Origin: Bryopsis sp. KO-2023
Taxonomy: Eukaryota; Chlorophyta; Ulvophyceae; Bryopsidales; Bryopsidaceae
Length of the DNA: 64,000 nucleotides
Direction of reading: 5' to 3'
Assembly (NCBI GenBank): GCA_030272585.1
Contig: BSYQ01000010.1
Coordinates: 1,116,001 to 1,180,000 of the forward strand
The notes beneath the pieces are model-generated. The model was not told the origin of the DNA. It worked only from the letters and a program-made list of their open reading frames with translations, and did no database searches. Of the stretch, positions 12,375 to 24,994 are shown in pieces; position 1 is the stretch's first letter, and every line of letters starts with the position of its first letter. The position numbers and the translations under genes were made by a program.

Positions 12375-15300
12375 TCAACTACTATTACATGGGACAAAAC
12401 TTCTGGCAAATAAAAGGTATCCGGTGTGGCCCTTCATGTGCATAACTTTGGGGAGAGGAATTTGAGGTCCAAGGATTTCTGCCTTGGGTGTCAGCCCTGG
12501 AAATCAACAAAAACTTTCCCACTGAATCAATTAAAGTAAAACAAAAATCGATTGTAAGTCCGATGCTGTGCCCAGCCCTTCTCCAAGCCAACCATTCTAT
12601 GATCATGCTCAAAAAATCTGTGAAGGAAACACAAGCCACCGTATTCTCTATCCAGTCTGTCAGCTTTATTCATTCTATCTTTCTTTCTGTCTTTTTTTTT
12701 TGGTGAATGTCGAAGGTATCAGCAGAAAATCAAAATCTGAAAAAAATGTATACAAACTGAAACAGTGAGTATGTCGTAACAAAAGAGAATGGACAATTGA
12801 GCTGACCTTGTGTTGTTGGAGCAGCTTCCACCTCTTTGGTAGGCTCCTCTGTTTCTTGACAGCTTGGGGCTGAAAAATGAGAAACAAAAACTCATTATAA
12901 AAAAAGAAGCAAAGAAAAAGGTGGAGCTCATAAAAACAAATAATGGAAATGTGGATCAGGTTGGTGCCTGGGCAATACATAAATCTGCATGGGGAAGTTG
13001 TATGGCGAAAATAGGCCTGTGGAACATGTACATTATTCTGTTTACTTTTCTTACGAAGCCATCAAGTACCCTCAAAGGAAAACACAAGAAACGAAAACAA
13101 ATATGCACTTGAGGTTCCATTGGTGATTTCATTGGTGCCCATTTCAGTTGTGTATACTTGAAAAATAAACTCTAGACTGCTCAATCATCCAAAAAAAATG
13201 TAATTCCGTTTAGAAATTTACCTGTTCCCCCATCCTCTTTTGTGGATTTGTCGTCTCCCAAACTATCAACATCCATTGCCTCGGCTCCGGCTGGCAGATC
13301 AACAAAGACATCAACGATACATTAAAAAAAAATAAAAAAATAGACGACTGGACATCAAGATGATGGTACAAAAATTAAGAACGCTTCACTATGGTCTGCA
13401 CTGAAAGCCGAGCTGAAAACATAGAAGGAATTTCAAAATTGGGGTGCCTTTCGATACATATGTGGTAGGGAGGTGTATTAGGGTCTTGGGACAAATGCCA
13501 ATTCGCTATCCTTCGGGACAAATTGGCGAAACAAAATTGGAAACCTAGGCATATTAGAAAAGGCATGCCGTATCAACATGAGAATACGTGGTTTGGGTTT
13601 GAACAAAATTCAACGTGTCCTACATTGGCTCGGTTCGCTTCTTGGGTTGGAAGCTCCAGCATCACTCTTTGGAGTGGGGCACCTTGGCCTTTTCTTTGAC
13701 TGAATTTTCCGAGCTGCACAAAGAAAAAAAGAAAGAAAGAAACACATCAAATCCTCATACCAAACTGCTTTCCCACACGAATAAATTATATGAAGGTCGA
13801 GAATTTTTAAATACAAAAAGACAACCTGAACACGGTGATCGAATGAACTTGAGAAAAAAACCATCAGCCATCCCAGAAATTCTCACAGGAATCTAACTTC
13901 CAGGAGAGACTGAAAAATGGATAGATCCGGACTCACCTCGGGCCTCTTCCAGAGATTTTTGGTAAGCCTCCAGGTCTGTCACCAGAGCATCAGTTCGAAC
14001 GGAATATTCCCTCAAAAGACATTCCATCGTCCGTAGAGATGTGAAGCCATGTTTACCCAGCTCCTCCGCTGTTTTTTGAATCTGCTCTATGCAGGGGCTG
14101 AAAGAACAAAAGCGGCCGCCCCCCTTCAAACACTTTGCTGCCGAAGCAACAGCCTGCAAAAAAGTTGGTTAGTTCGGTGAAAACCTACACATTCATTTCA
14201 ACATTACTGTTGTTGGAGCACCACATTCCTTGGCATTTGGTTGCGTTATTGTTGATTCAGGAAACCTCCGAAGCCGCCACTTGCATTGGTTGGCCTAAAA
14301 TTTTCTCGTCCATCCATTATGCAATATGTAGCATGGAACAGCAAATTCTTGTCATTTTCACACTGAGTGACTCTTTTTTCACCTTCCAGGGTCCAGGTAG
14401 GTCCAAGAAAAGAGCATCCGCTTTGCCATGAAACGACTCTGGAAACCCATCGCCTTCAATGTTGCGTTCTGTCACTGTCGCTACCAAACCCATTCCTAAA
14501 CCAAACCAAGCAGCAATTCAGCCCCCCCCCCAAACCCCTGGAACCAACATTCATATACGAAAAAGAAAAAGAAAAGCTTCTTGGTGAGAAACGAACACAA
14601 TCTTTCCCACCATAAACAATAGCCATATTAACACTAGATTCTGAAGATGAGGTTGTCACGCTTTCCTGTTTAATCACCCCTTATCTTCAGGCAATACATA
14701 TCCATTCTGATCCGCACAGTGAAAATTTTCAAAAAACAAAACTACATCCATCCAGTGAGTCTGACATGCGCCTCACCATTCATTTCAAACTCCTGTTGTG
14801 CGATTTTGGCTCTTTCGGCATGATATTCGAAAGTGTACAAATGCCCAGAAGGATTAACGGCTCTTGCTATGGAATGACTCAGCGACCCACTCCCTGTTCC
14901 GCTTTCCAACACAATGCACCCAGGTTTCAGCTCCAGAAAGGTGCACACCAAGCTGATGTCTGGTAAGTAAAGGATTTGGGTTCGGTGCTTCAACGCTCTC
15001 GTCCATAATTCCGGAGTGGGGGCGAGGAGGTACATAGGTCTGACTCTGTGGATTAAATTGTAACCCAGGGTAGGGTACACACAGCTGCCATATGGTTTGC
15101 CAACCCAATCCTGTAGAAAATTACCACAAATGCTCTCTTAACCGACGCACAAGAGAATTGATCCGAAAGGTCCATTGTCTAAGGTCAAGAGCTTCTGCAA
15201 TGTGCATCGGAATAAGAAAAACAGTGCAATGATTGCCTACAGTTGTTTCCTTTTTTGTCAATTTTTTAATCCAACCTCTCGATTTCAATGACTTTCATAC

Positions 15301-15506
15301 ATGTGAGTGGAGTGACACATGGAGCTAGGAAATGCCCACTCGAATTGGCACTGTACCTGGGGGCAATAGCTCCCAGCCACATTGTTGAATTTGGCGTCCT
15401 CAACGCTAACCGATTTGAATGTGTCCGTGCCAAGAGCAGCAATCACGACGTCCTTTGGCCCAATGAGTCTCGTCCCGCTACGATTTCGATCTCCGCTCGC
15501 CAGCAT
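12375..15506 (-). CDS. TRM61: tRNA (adenine58-N1)-methyltransferase catalytic subunit TRM61 (multi-exon)
   Basis: SAM-dependent enzyme that, with TRM6, makes m1A at position 58 in the T-loop of tRNAs including initiator Met. Start ATG 15506 (MLASGDRNRSGTRLIGPKDV). The next exon (about 15110-14757) has DWVGKPYGSCVYPT, LLAPTPELWTRALKHRTQIL, and the SAM-binding loop VLESGTGSGSLSHSIARAV. Then come KADALFLDLPGPW (about 14400) and CLKGGGRFCSFSPCIEQIQ (about 14130), the typical TRM61 substrate-pocket signature. A low-complexity insert follows over small exons (PRCPTPKSDAG about 13660; AGAEAMDVDSLGDD about 13280). The C-terminus is HMKGHTGYLLFARSFVPC at about 12435-12375, the GHTGYL block that ends the family. 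Head-to-head with RPC9, 190 bp between starts. The exon near 12850 and the one near 15150 are unclear. Confidence 0.92.
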
Positions 15507-15696
15507 GACGGCTGCTCTTTGCCAAACACGTTCAGCCAAACACGGACAAGAAGCGGGATGGATCCGTCCAGTCCATGCCGATGAGCAAATCGCGCCGCGA
15601 TAGGGGCTGTCCAATCGCCGCAGCTGCCATTTCCGAATCGGAATGATTATTATCAGGAAGATTGGCGCTTGAAGTTTATTTAGCCTTGCTCACACA
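15507..15696. promoter_or_regulatory. Probable shared promoter of TRM61 (-) and RPC9 (+)
   Basis: 190 bp between the two divergent start codons must hold both 5' UTRs and promoters. It is GC-rich relative to its surroundings. I see no clear TATA box. Inferred from gene arrangement only. Confidence 0.5.
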
Positions 15697-16974
15697 ATGA
15701 AAATGTAGGTTCTGGGCCGAGTTGGGAGTGGTTGGCGGCTGGGCTCGTGTTTTCCTGTCAAAAGGTTGTCTGAAAATTGTTTGTGTTTGGTTGTGCAGTT
15801 TGGAGAAGAGTGCCGGGCTGCTGACGAACCGGGAAGTGTTCAAGGTAGAGTCGTGACGGAGGGTGCCGTGTGTTCGTGAAAGCTTTTTTTTCCTGTCTCG
15901 TCTCACAAGGGAACCGAGTCCCTGTCAGCTCTTTGTTCGACAAGGTTTTGCAAGAGAAAGGGGCTGCCGAGCAAGAGGTGCGGTTAGCACTTCCATCGGA
16001 GCGCAAGGTACGGTCAGGCGGTTCATGGAAACTTGGGGGATTCTCATTGGGAACTCGACGTATGTTCCAGATTTGCTGTTGTCCTCTGGGGTTTGGTACA
16101 GACTTGTTTCAGAGACTGACACACACACTTGCTGGTTCTATTAGGTTTATGAATATTTGAAACACAAGATTAGAAGTACCAAGGAAGGGGCAATCCAGGA
16201 GTTCAAAGATGCTGTCACGGTACGGGCATTGTCTTATTTTCATAATAGAGAAACATGAATGCACAACAACAGCTGGTTGCGCTGTGCCATTTTTACACCG
16301 GACTACATTCTGCTCTGAGTTTTCCATGAAAATGTGTGGCAATGATGACAACTGCGATTGCTCACTAGGCTAACGCCGGTGTGTGGCAAATAGCTAATTC
16401 CTTGTCTGAGCTATCGAGTTGTAGTTTAAAAAAAACAATACATACCTGGGATGAAATTTGCGTCACTAAGCTGAGGCTATCATGTGATGACACCAATAAG
16501 CAATTCTGAGGTTACATGCATGAGAATGGAAAGGACAATTCAAATTCTTGCAGTTGTTCGTTCGTCTAGGGTGGAATGACATTTGGAACCAAAGAGTGTG
16601 AAATTCTTGTCAATGATGAAATTTGCGTCACTAAGCTGAGGCTATTATGTGATGACACCAATAAGCAATTCTGAGGCAAAACACCTGTGGTGTTTGATAT
16701 CTTTTTCAAACACATATATTTCATTTTAGATAGCTGATGACCTCATGGAGTAGTTGATGGATGCTCTGGTCTTCAGAACCTTGTACTTATATCTTCATGT
16801 GTGTTACAGGAATTGAACTTGACCAAGTCTGAGCTGGTTCAGCTGGTCAACCTGGAGCCCACACTCCCAGTCGAAGTTGTTTTGGTGGTAGATCATTGCG
16901 AAGAGAGATTGGGGGAGGAAAAAGTGCAACTGGTTCTAGATGTGGTCGAAAAAACCTTGTGTGCAACGGAATGA
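15697..16974 (+). CDS. RPC9: RNA polymerase III subunit RPC9/CRCP (five exons)
   Basis: Small stalk subunit of Pol III (partner of RPC8), needed for initiation on tRNA and 5S genes. Exon 1 is only 8 nt (ATGAAAAT, 15697-15704, donor GTAGGT). Exon 2 completes MKILEKSAGLLTNREVFK. Exon 3 begins after GACAAG (VLQEKGAAEQEVRLALPSER). Exon 4 is VYEYLKHKIRSTKEGAIQEF plus KDAVT. Exon 5 (16811-16974) holds ELNLTKSELVQLVNLEP, then VEVVLVVDHCEERLGEEKV, ending TGA 16972-16974. All joins keep frame. The 'LTK.E..QL.NL.P...VE..L.V...EERL.EE' pattern is the RPC9/Rpb4-like HRDC signature. About 118 aa, shorter than the human protein. The large intron before exon 5 contains a 61-bp duplicated segment. Confidence 0.9.
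16451..16676. repeat. 61-bp direct repeat inside RPC9 intron 4
   Basis: The segment beginning ATGAAATTTGCGTCAC at 16451-16511 recurs at 16616-16676. I see one difference (c to t). The copies lie 165 bp apart (start to start) in the same intron, which indicates a recent local duplication. Confidence 0.9.
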
Positions 16975-17576
16975 TGGATGGCATTATGTAATCTACCTTT
17001 TGACTTCTATGGCTTCCGACTCACAGAAAAATCATCATTTTGGCTTCCTATGAAAGGGGATGGGCCGATCAGAGAACTATTTTGTCCGTCTGTTTGCACA
17101 ATCTCCGGAAAATTTCTTACTTGCTGGGGTGTAATATTTGCAGGCACTGACAATTGTAAAAGACAACATCTGTTAGTTGCATTGTCAGATTCAGGCATTC
17201 TCCTAAGCACAGATGCTTCATGATTGAGTATCGAAAAAATGGTCTCATGAAGTTAGACTGGGGTAATGTCTGCATTCCCTCCACCAGATAAAAATATTGG
17301 CCTCAGCCTCCTTCCCTCTTACGCTCACCAATGTTTCATTTCGCAGAACACATTTTGCACTGCACATTGTCGGATGCGAAATGTCACGTTTTCTGGGGAT
17401 TTGTTGGATGGGAAAAATGACATGCCGAAGCGACTCTCGGTGACGTGTGTCTTCGCCATGCCAATGTCAGCAAAAGTGCAGGGATGGATGGGACTGTATC
17501 TATTTCTGAGACGACTCTGTGCCCTTGCTGCGCTGCTTTCAATCAAGAGACGAACACCACCGAGATAACGAGCTCG
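16975..17576. other. Intergenic between RPC9 and BCKDHA (tandem orientation)
   Basis: About 600 bp. It should hold the RPC9 3' UTR and the BCKDHA promoter. No other feature supported. Confidence 0.5.
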
Positions 17577-18480
17577 ATGCTTCGCATCCTGAACCGGTTT
17601 TGCCGACGAATTGAACCACAAGTCCCTGTCTCCTTTGTTTCAAAGCGACGTCCCCTCGCCACCGTCGCAGCAGATGCTCAAGTGCCCCAGCACCAAGAGG
17701 ATTACCCTGGTGGAAAGGGTGTCTCAAACACGTCGTTGTTGGAGTTTTTCGGTGGAAGAACGGAACCCAGGCCGGTGCCTGTGCCGATCCCATGCTTCCG
17801 GAGTCTGGACGCAGCGGGGGAGCCGCTGGGGGATTGCAAAGAGGAGGATGTCGCTGTATTCAGTGACGACTTAGCGCTGCGCGTGTACGAAACAATGGTC
17901 AAGCTTCAAACGGTTGATGTGTTGTTTTACGAAGCCCAGCGGCAGGTCAGGACAAAACACGTCATGCTGCGTCATTGAGACCACGTGGTGCACCTTGCGT
18001 CATTTTTCATTCTTCCCATTTTTTTGGTCCGATTCTTGGCCCAGACTGACTGTGACATCTTCATTGTGTCCTTCAGGGACGGCTGTCATTCTATTTGACG
18101 AGTTTTGGCGAGGAAGCCACCACTGTGGGCAGTGCTGCTGCCTTCGAGCTGGATGACTCTGTGAGTTTAATCCCCAAATTGTGTGCCTCCCTCCACCACA
18201 ACACCACATGATGGGACCACTCAATCAAGAGTCCCCCCCTCATTTAAAGAAAATCCAACATTATACATAAGCACAAAATGTGGATACCGATTTGAGTTTT
18301 GTAACTCCACCCCGATTTGAGTTTTGTAACTCCATTTTTATCCGATTGAAGAGGTGCCACAGGTGCTAGCCCGGATACCTATTAAGGTTCTGTCTGTGTG
18401 TGTCACAGGTTTTTCTTCAATATCGGGAGCAAGGGGTCTTGTTGTGGCGGGGCATATCATTTCGACAGATGGCCGACCAG

Positions 18481-18523
<43 letters not shown>

Positions 18524-20668
18524 TTTGTAATTCTTGCTTACATAAGGGATTTTTTTTGAAACATCATCCCTGAGGGTTTCATCAGCAGAAAAAGGGCCGT
18601 CCAACATAATCCAATGCCCGAAATAAAGTCAGTTAGTCATTCGTTCAACAGAAAGACAGGCGTCAGAGTGCAAGGAACATACCCACAGTGTGTGTGTGTG
18701 TGTGTATGTCGAAGCCAAGCTCTGTAGTCAGGTGATCGCATTTCTGATCCCTGCGTGTGTGTGGTGTCAGTGCTACGGAAATGCATTGGAGCCAGCAAAA
18801 GGACGCCAAATGCCCATACATTATGGAAGCTTGGATCTGAACGTGCACACCATTGCATCCACATTGGGCACCCAGTTGCCGCATGCTGTGGGTGCAGCTT
18901 TTGCACACAAGGTGTGGTGCCTCAGGCAGACAGAAGTGAAGTTTTCTGGACGTTTTGCAATTCAATATCAACAGGGACGTATTTCAGCCCATGTGCAAGA
19001 CATCTGTGAATTGGAATTGTTGCAGATTGATGACTTATGGCTTTTCATTTTGTGATTTTGGGATGTGGCAACCAGGTTCAGAAAAGTGACGCGGTTTCAG
19101 TGGTGTATTTTGGGGATGGGGCATCCAGTGAAGGCGATTTTCATGCAGCAATGAATTTTGCAGCAACGATTTCTGTGCCAATAGTTTTCATATGCCGAAA
19201 CAATGGATTCGCAATCAGCACACCAGTGGAGGAGCAGTACCGTGGTGAGATATATATTATGTGCACACATATGTGCAATGATTTTACACTTTTCATCCTA
19301 TTGTTTGAAACCACCAATACTGGACCAGTCGCCCTTACAGCACTTTGAAACAGTCGATAATTCACGAGTGGTGGGTTCTTTTGGGCGTTTTTATCAGACG
19401 GCTTTTGGTTGGATTTCAACAATTGCAGGGGATGGAGTTGCTGGCCGGGGCCCTGGTTATGGGATTGCCACGACACGTGTGGATGGTGGTGATGCCAGGG
19501 CTGTGTACTGCGCAGCCAGGGCTGCCCGCAAAATGGCGATCGAGAAATCCTCACCAGTGCTCATAGAGGTGACTGAATCCTTTTAATTTTTCGCTTCCCT
19601 CAGTTGGAATCAAAGATCCTGACAACTAAAATGTGAAATAGTTTTTTCTAGGCTCTTTTCTTCACCTTTTTTTCCCAATTTCTTTGACCTTTATTGTTTT
19701 ACTTGAGGCTCATTTTTTTTTTCAAATTTCCTTCATTCAGGCACTCACATATAGAAGCGGACATCACTCGACATCGGATGACTCATCGCGGTCTGTTTGA
19801 TGGGTCATGGTAGTTGGTGTCTTTCGTCTATTTTTTTTTTCCTTAATGATGGTATAAATCTAGCTCACTATTTTCGACAATCACCAAATGATATCCTCCC
19901 AATCTACATCATTCTTTAATTCCTCACAACAACAATGTGAATGAAATCTGGGGGTCAAAGAACGAGTGATAGATCTTTCGGGGATGCAGTTGGTCCCCTG
20001 AACTTCTTTTGGTGCTGGTGAAACAGATATCGACCTGAGAAGGAAATGGAGTATTGGCAGTCGAGGGAACCCGTTGTTCGGCTGCGTCAACTGCTGGTCC
20101 ACAAGCAAATATGGGATGAGGAGAAAGAGAAGTCCCTAAGAAAAAAGTTGAGGAATCAGGTGACCTCTTTCTCTTACTGATGTACAGTGGCCTTTTTACT
20201 TCCGCAGCACTTGAAATGAACATTCAGTGGTTTAGCAGGAGTCTCACCTTTCTGTTTTTTTTTGTGTGTGAAAACAAGGTAATATCTGCTTTGGATGAAG
20301 CTCAAAAGGTCCCAAAGGCACCGGCATCAGATGTTCTGACAGACGGTGAGTGTTGGCTTTTCTGGGGCATGGGAAACCTAGTGCACAGTCGGTTGGTTTG
20401 GTTGGTGCTATGAATACATAATGATACATCAAGCCCCAAAGGCAGTAGACACCCTCTCTGATACCAACCATCCAATATACAAATTGAAATTGTTGTCTTG
20501 CTGGAGACAGAAGGAGAATGTTTCTTCTCAACAATCTGACTGATTCCTTGTTTGCTTCGTGCAGTTTATGAGTCTTTGCCTTGGCATTTGGAGGAGCAAC
20601 GAGAGGAACTCATGGAGTTTTTGAGAGTGCACCCCAATGAATGCCCTTCTGATATCCCAAACAAATAG
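17577..20668 (+). CDS. BCKDHA: Branched-chain 2-oxoacid dehydrogenase E1 component, alpha subunit (about ten exons)
   Basis: ThDP-dependent decarboxylation of the 2-oxoacids from Leu, Ile and Val, as the alpha subunit of the mitochondrial E1 alpha2beta2. Start ATG 17577 gives an Arg-rich mitochondrial presequence ([20 protein letters not shown]). Exons in order: [12 protein letters not shown]...[76 protein letters not shown] (18771-18911); the ThDP motif [17 protein letters not shown]...[15 protein letters not shown] (19075-19243); [20 protein letters not shown]; the phosphorylation loop [18 protein letters not shown] (19740-19796 joined to about 20029); and the C-terminus ending PSDIPNK, TAG 20666-20668. 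The GHHSTSDDS loop contains the Ser phosphorylated by BCKD kinase in animals, so the target is present. Full length for the family. Confidence 0.95.
18481..18520. repeat. (GT)n microsatellite in a BCKDHA intron
   Basis: Almost pure GT dinucleotide run just after the GTGTGC donor that ends the exon [15 protein letters not shown]...MADQ. The run is continuous with the splice donor itself. Confidence 0.9.
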
Positions 20669-22810
20669 ATGCAACTTTGAACATCCCCTGTGTGCAAAAC
20701 ACAATGTACTAGCAGAGCAGTTCCTCCCAAGCGTCAGCCAACCTGTGCAAATGGACATGTATTTTAGATTGAACCCCCTCACCAGATAGAGGGGTCATGC
20801 ATCTAGGAAATGTATTGAATATCTGTAAAATATGTGCCCTTGTGTTTTGAGGTTAACACAGACTGCCAAACCTCCTCTTCGGGGTTTTCTAGCACGATAC
20901 CTTGCCAAACTTCTGACAAAAGAATAGCGTTTTCTGTCCAAAATCAACAAAACCACAACGATATTCCACAAACACCCTCCTACATTCGTCCCCAACCCAC
21001 GCACGTTCAATATGAGCTTTTATCAGAGTCACCCACTCATTCCCCATTTGAATCAATCACACATTCCCTCCCCCCCCACCCCAAAACCGAAATCGAGCTA
21101 GCCAGCTACCCCCCGTTAATGAATATAATAGAGCTCTGAATGTCTATCCCCAAAATGAGAGGAAATCCAGCCAAAAAGGTTCTTAAATTTCCTCAACCGG
21201 ATGATGCAGATTTTCCGTGTTGAAAATTGGTCAGGATAATTCCTCTTAGAAAACATTTGGGCTGAATCGAGAAGCAAAAAGGCACCCCTCGTTTCTCTTT
21301 GAATTCTTCCACCCCCCCTTTAATTCCTCTCCCATTTTATTGTGAGCTTAGATCTTTCAAGTCTTCAGCTTTTTTTTTCCCCCCATTTTTTTTTTGCCTG
21401 TTTCACATTTCCCACCCATGGTCTTTTCTAAACAACAGAATTCCTGCCCATGGTGGTGCTGTACCTGGGCCAATTTTCAATTTTCCATTCTCTCTGGCTG
21501 AATAACCCCTTCCCCCCCTCTTTCTCCTCTTGCCCATAGAGATTTCCACCCCGACGACATAATTTCCTTGCAAAGTTGGAAAATAACACAACAAAAGAAA
21601 AAGCATAGCCAAGGTTGCCCCTCCCTCCCTCCCCCCAAATCCCTTTTCTCCCACTTCTTTTCTTTTCTTTGTTTAAAACTTATTCAGTCTCTTTCTCTCT
21701 TTTTTTTTTCTCTTTTCCGGTTTTCTTCGAAAAAAAAAAAAAAAAAGAATAAGACAAAATGAAAAATTAACCATCAAAACATGTTGTTGCACACACACAC
21801 AAGGTCTAGAAAAGGAAAAGGAAAATATGGTATCGTCATGTCATGTCTAACGCCTTTTCATTTCAGTGCAGTGTTGCCTTCCCTCCTCCTTCCCAGATTC
21901 TTTTTTTTTTTTTTTTTCGTTTCCCCTTCCAACTCAAGGGCCGGTGGCCAAACAGTTCTTTCAAAAGGGGTGCTTCTGTCGACCAACAATGAAACCAAAG
22001 AAAAAATCCACCGATTCTCTCAACCTGTTTTTTTTTTTGAGTCAGACGAATCCAACAAATTATCAAATGTGCCAAACAGGTTTCTTTTTTTTCTTTAAAA
22101 AACGGTTGAGATTTTCACGCCAGTGCCCTGACCAGCCCTCCAAAAATGACGTGACCCTACATTGAACTACTCGCCCTCTTTTTTTTTTGCTCTTTTTTTT
22201 TTAATATAAGGATGGACACTTTGGATAAAACATGCACTGGCAAACGCCCCCCACCAAACCACAACTGCCACTTATTCCATTATGCCCATGTATATATGAA
22301 TTCTCTCTTTTCGGTCTGTTTCCCTTCCACTCAGAATGCAAGAGACATATACAAACGAAACAACAGGTAGTAAATTGATGCACTGGAAGGGACGCAGTTA
22401 TTGTACTGTACTTGCTTCCTCCGCCTGCACATAGACAACCACAGTTTTTCAGAAATTTTGTGTTGCATTTACTGCGAAAAAAACTTTCCTCCCGACACTC
22501 CTATGGAAATGCTCTGGAAAAAATTGACAAAAAAAATAGAGCCTTAAAAAAACGAAAAACGAATACATAAAGACAAAATAGGATCAATCGACTCTAAAAA
22601 CCTGTGCAAATACATATCGAAATTCTCTTTCTTCAAAATTTTATTTTATTAGGAATTTAAGAAAAGCAAATACAGAATTAATTTATTGACAAAAGTTGGA
22701 CGTGGGTCAACTATTTTACTATTTTTTTATTTTTTTTTACATCAGGCCTCCCCCAACACAAAGCCAGATATTGCAGATGTTCCAGCCATTTGTTGTATTT
22801 CTTACATTAC
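20669..22810. other. 2.1-kb convergent intergenic region rich in homopolymer tracts
   Basis: Lies between the 3' ends of BCKDHA (+) and the myosin-tail gene (-). It has many T and C runs (for example 21368-21394, 21700-21740, 21900-21918) and short A-rich stretches. I see no ORF with family similarity, no RNA gene and no mobile element. Confidence 0.55.
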
Positions 22811-24994
22811 CTAATGCGAAGCTTTCCCCAGGGACAGAAATCGTCTCATGAATCCCCCTTTCTTCTTTTTTGATGGTGCCTGGTCACCCTCTGAACCGGT
22901 AAGGGCAGTATCCATTGAAGAAGGGCTACATCCACAAGAACTCGATTTTTTACACTACCTGCTGCAAAAGTTTATGTATCAAAAATAAAAAGTATGATAT
23001 AAGATCTAAAAACGGCTCGGGGGAAAAAGGAAGGGTCGCTGCAGTGGAGAGGGGATAATGCACATACTTGCAACATAAATAAATAAATAAATAAATAATT
23101 GTTTTGGGGGGATAAATAAATACCAACCTCCCAACCTCCTCCATACTACTAGAGCAAGCGTACAAATCCTAACTTGACCGATATCAAACTGCAGGCTTCT
23201 TACAAAATACCCAACATTGTAACATTTTGAAGAAAACACCTACCAATTGGCCTGCCAGAAAACACCCTTCTTGACAAAAATTGGGTGCATTTGTGTGTGT
23301 TTGTGTGCAAAAAAACACCCTCACCTGACGGGACTTGGTCCTCGTCGACTGGATCTCCCCACACCAGGACTTGATCTTCCTTTATGCCTTTTCTTGAGAG
23401 AATCGGCAGCATACTTCAATTGGTCCTGTCGTCAAAAATTTATGTACACAGCTCAAAACCCACCATGAAACATTCCAACCACTCCATATGCGCTGTGTGA
23501 GACTTCCCAAATAACTCAAATTATGTTCAGAAAAGCATTCTACCTTGAACTCCCTCTTCCACAGCTTAAATTTTTTTATGAGTTCTTGGAGCTCTCTTTC
23601 TGGATCCATTTCCGGTGCTTGAGAAACTCCTTCTTTGACCTCTCGTATGAATGCTACGTCGTCCTCAAGGAGATTTGTTTTTGCAGTGTATAGCTCCTGA
23701 GCAAAACCAACACATCAAAAAATGTAATCAACTCGCGCGCCCACCACTACCCCTGACCTCATTCCCTTTCTGTTTTTGGAAGGAGAAAAGTTTTTCTTTC
23801 CCAGGTGGCCTCAAGCTGGCAGCCACATTTCAAATATGTGATGTGGGCTTCTTGCTCCAATAATGATTATTCGCAACCACCCCAATCTGACCATGAGAGA
23901 TTCCCCAGCCCAACTCTCAAATCAACCCTCGCAACTTTATAACAGAAGCGATATTGTGGCGTCAGTACACCCAGATACCTACTTTCAGGTCAGTCATCAT
24001 TTGCTGTTGTCTGTCTGATTCGTTGTGTGATAGAGGGGACCTCGACCTCCTGCTACCACTTGGTGAAACATTGCCTGTAGTTTCGGGAGCCAACATGGGA
24101 GTCTCAACACCTGGAGGAGTTTGGGGGGAATTTGACGACTCCGTCATTGTATACCTGCAGTGTGGAAATCCCCTTAAAAACCAAGTTTTGATAAAGACAA
24201 TAACAAGAGAGAACATCTTTTCCTTGGAAAGATTTCCGAGGTTACTTTTTAATTGTGTGCTATGTTCTGATGTCTGACCTGACAGATCGCACATATGCTT
24301 GGAGCTGCTCAACCTGTTCCAGCCATTCCTCTTCTGCTTCTTCGAGCTTCTTGGCATACAATTGCCGCATGCCCCGCTCTTGCTGAAGTCGTTTTTTCAG
24401 TTCCGCATTTTCGCTCAGCAGCAGCTCCACATTGGGCGAGGAGCCTGCAACCTGTGTCTTTTTTTTTCAGACAACCGATTCCCAACACTCAGCCATGCAT
24501 GCTCTCTCCAAGCACTTTTTTTTCCACTTTTTACTTGAGTACAAAATGACACCTAACTTCTTAAAGGAGTTGGGTGTCAAACAAACATAGGTCAGAGAAG
24601 AGGTCCAGAAATATATATACTCTTGTACGACAATAGCGTGGAGCAGACGCACAGGAATGACAGAAGAAAAACAAAAACCTTGGACACTTCGAGGGAACGT
24701 GAGGTTTTTCTTATCGAAGCTACTGCCCTAGGTGGTTGTGCCAGAACAAACTCAGCGCTGGAACAGCCACAAAACAACCAGCTGCGTCACACACACACCA
24801 CCAAAAGATCCAATAGACGCGCGCAACTTTCACTCCCGACTCACACGGTGCTTTCTGACCCAACCAGGGTAAACTCAAATTGTTATACCTGGCTTCGGTC
24901 CAACACTTCCGTTGACGAAGTGCGTGCTAGTTGTCTCATGGAGTCCTCGCCCACCGCCTCGTGCATATTTACCCAAGTTCAACTTCCTGCTCAT
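22811..24994 (-). CDS. Coiled-coil protein resembling the C-terminal tail of plant myosin VIII, without a motor
   Basis: Start ATG 24994 (MSRKLNLGKYARGGGRG), exon to about 24889. The next exon (about 24446-24284) is a heptad-rich coiled coil: VELLLSENAELKKRLQQERG, then KKLEEAEEEWLEQVEQLQAY. A Ser/Pro-rich linker follows (MTESSNSPQTPPGVETPML; SGSRRSRSPLSHNES). A conserved block at about 23690-23545 (LLEDDVAFIREVKEG, then DPERELQELIKKFKLWKREF) matches the pattern 'D-A--(L/I)-EVK...(N/D)P--EL--L---F--WK-(D/E)(Y/F)' that I recall from the end of plant myosin VIII tails. A Ser/Arg tail and a basic C-terminus follow (KKKKGGFMRRFLSLGKASH, stop 22811-22813), possibly membrane- or microtubule-binding. 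No head, neck or IQ motif occurs upstream: the next upstream gene is divergent. About 280 aa. Function not known. Confidence 0.65.
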
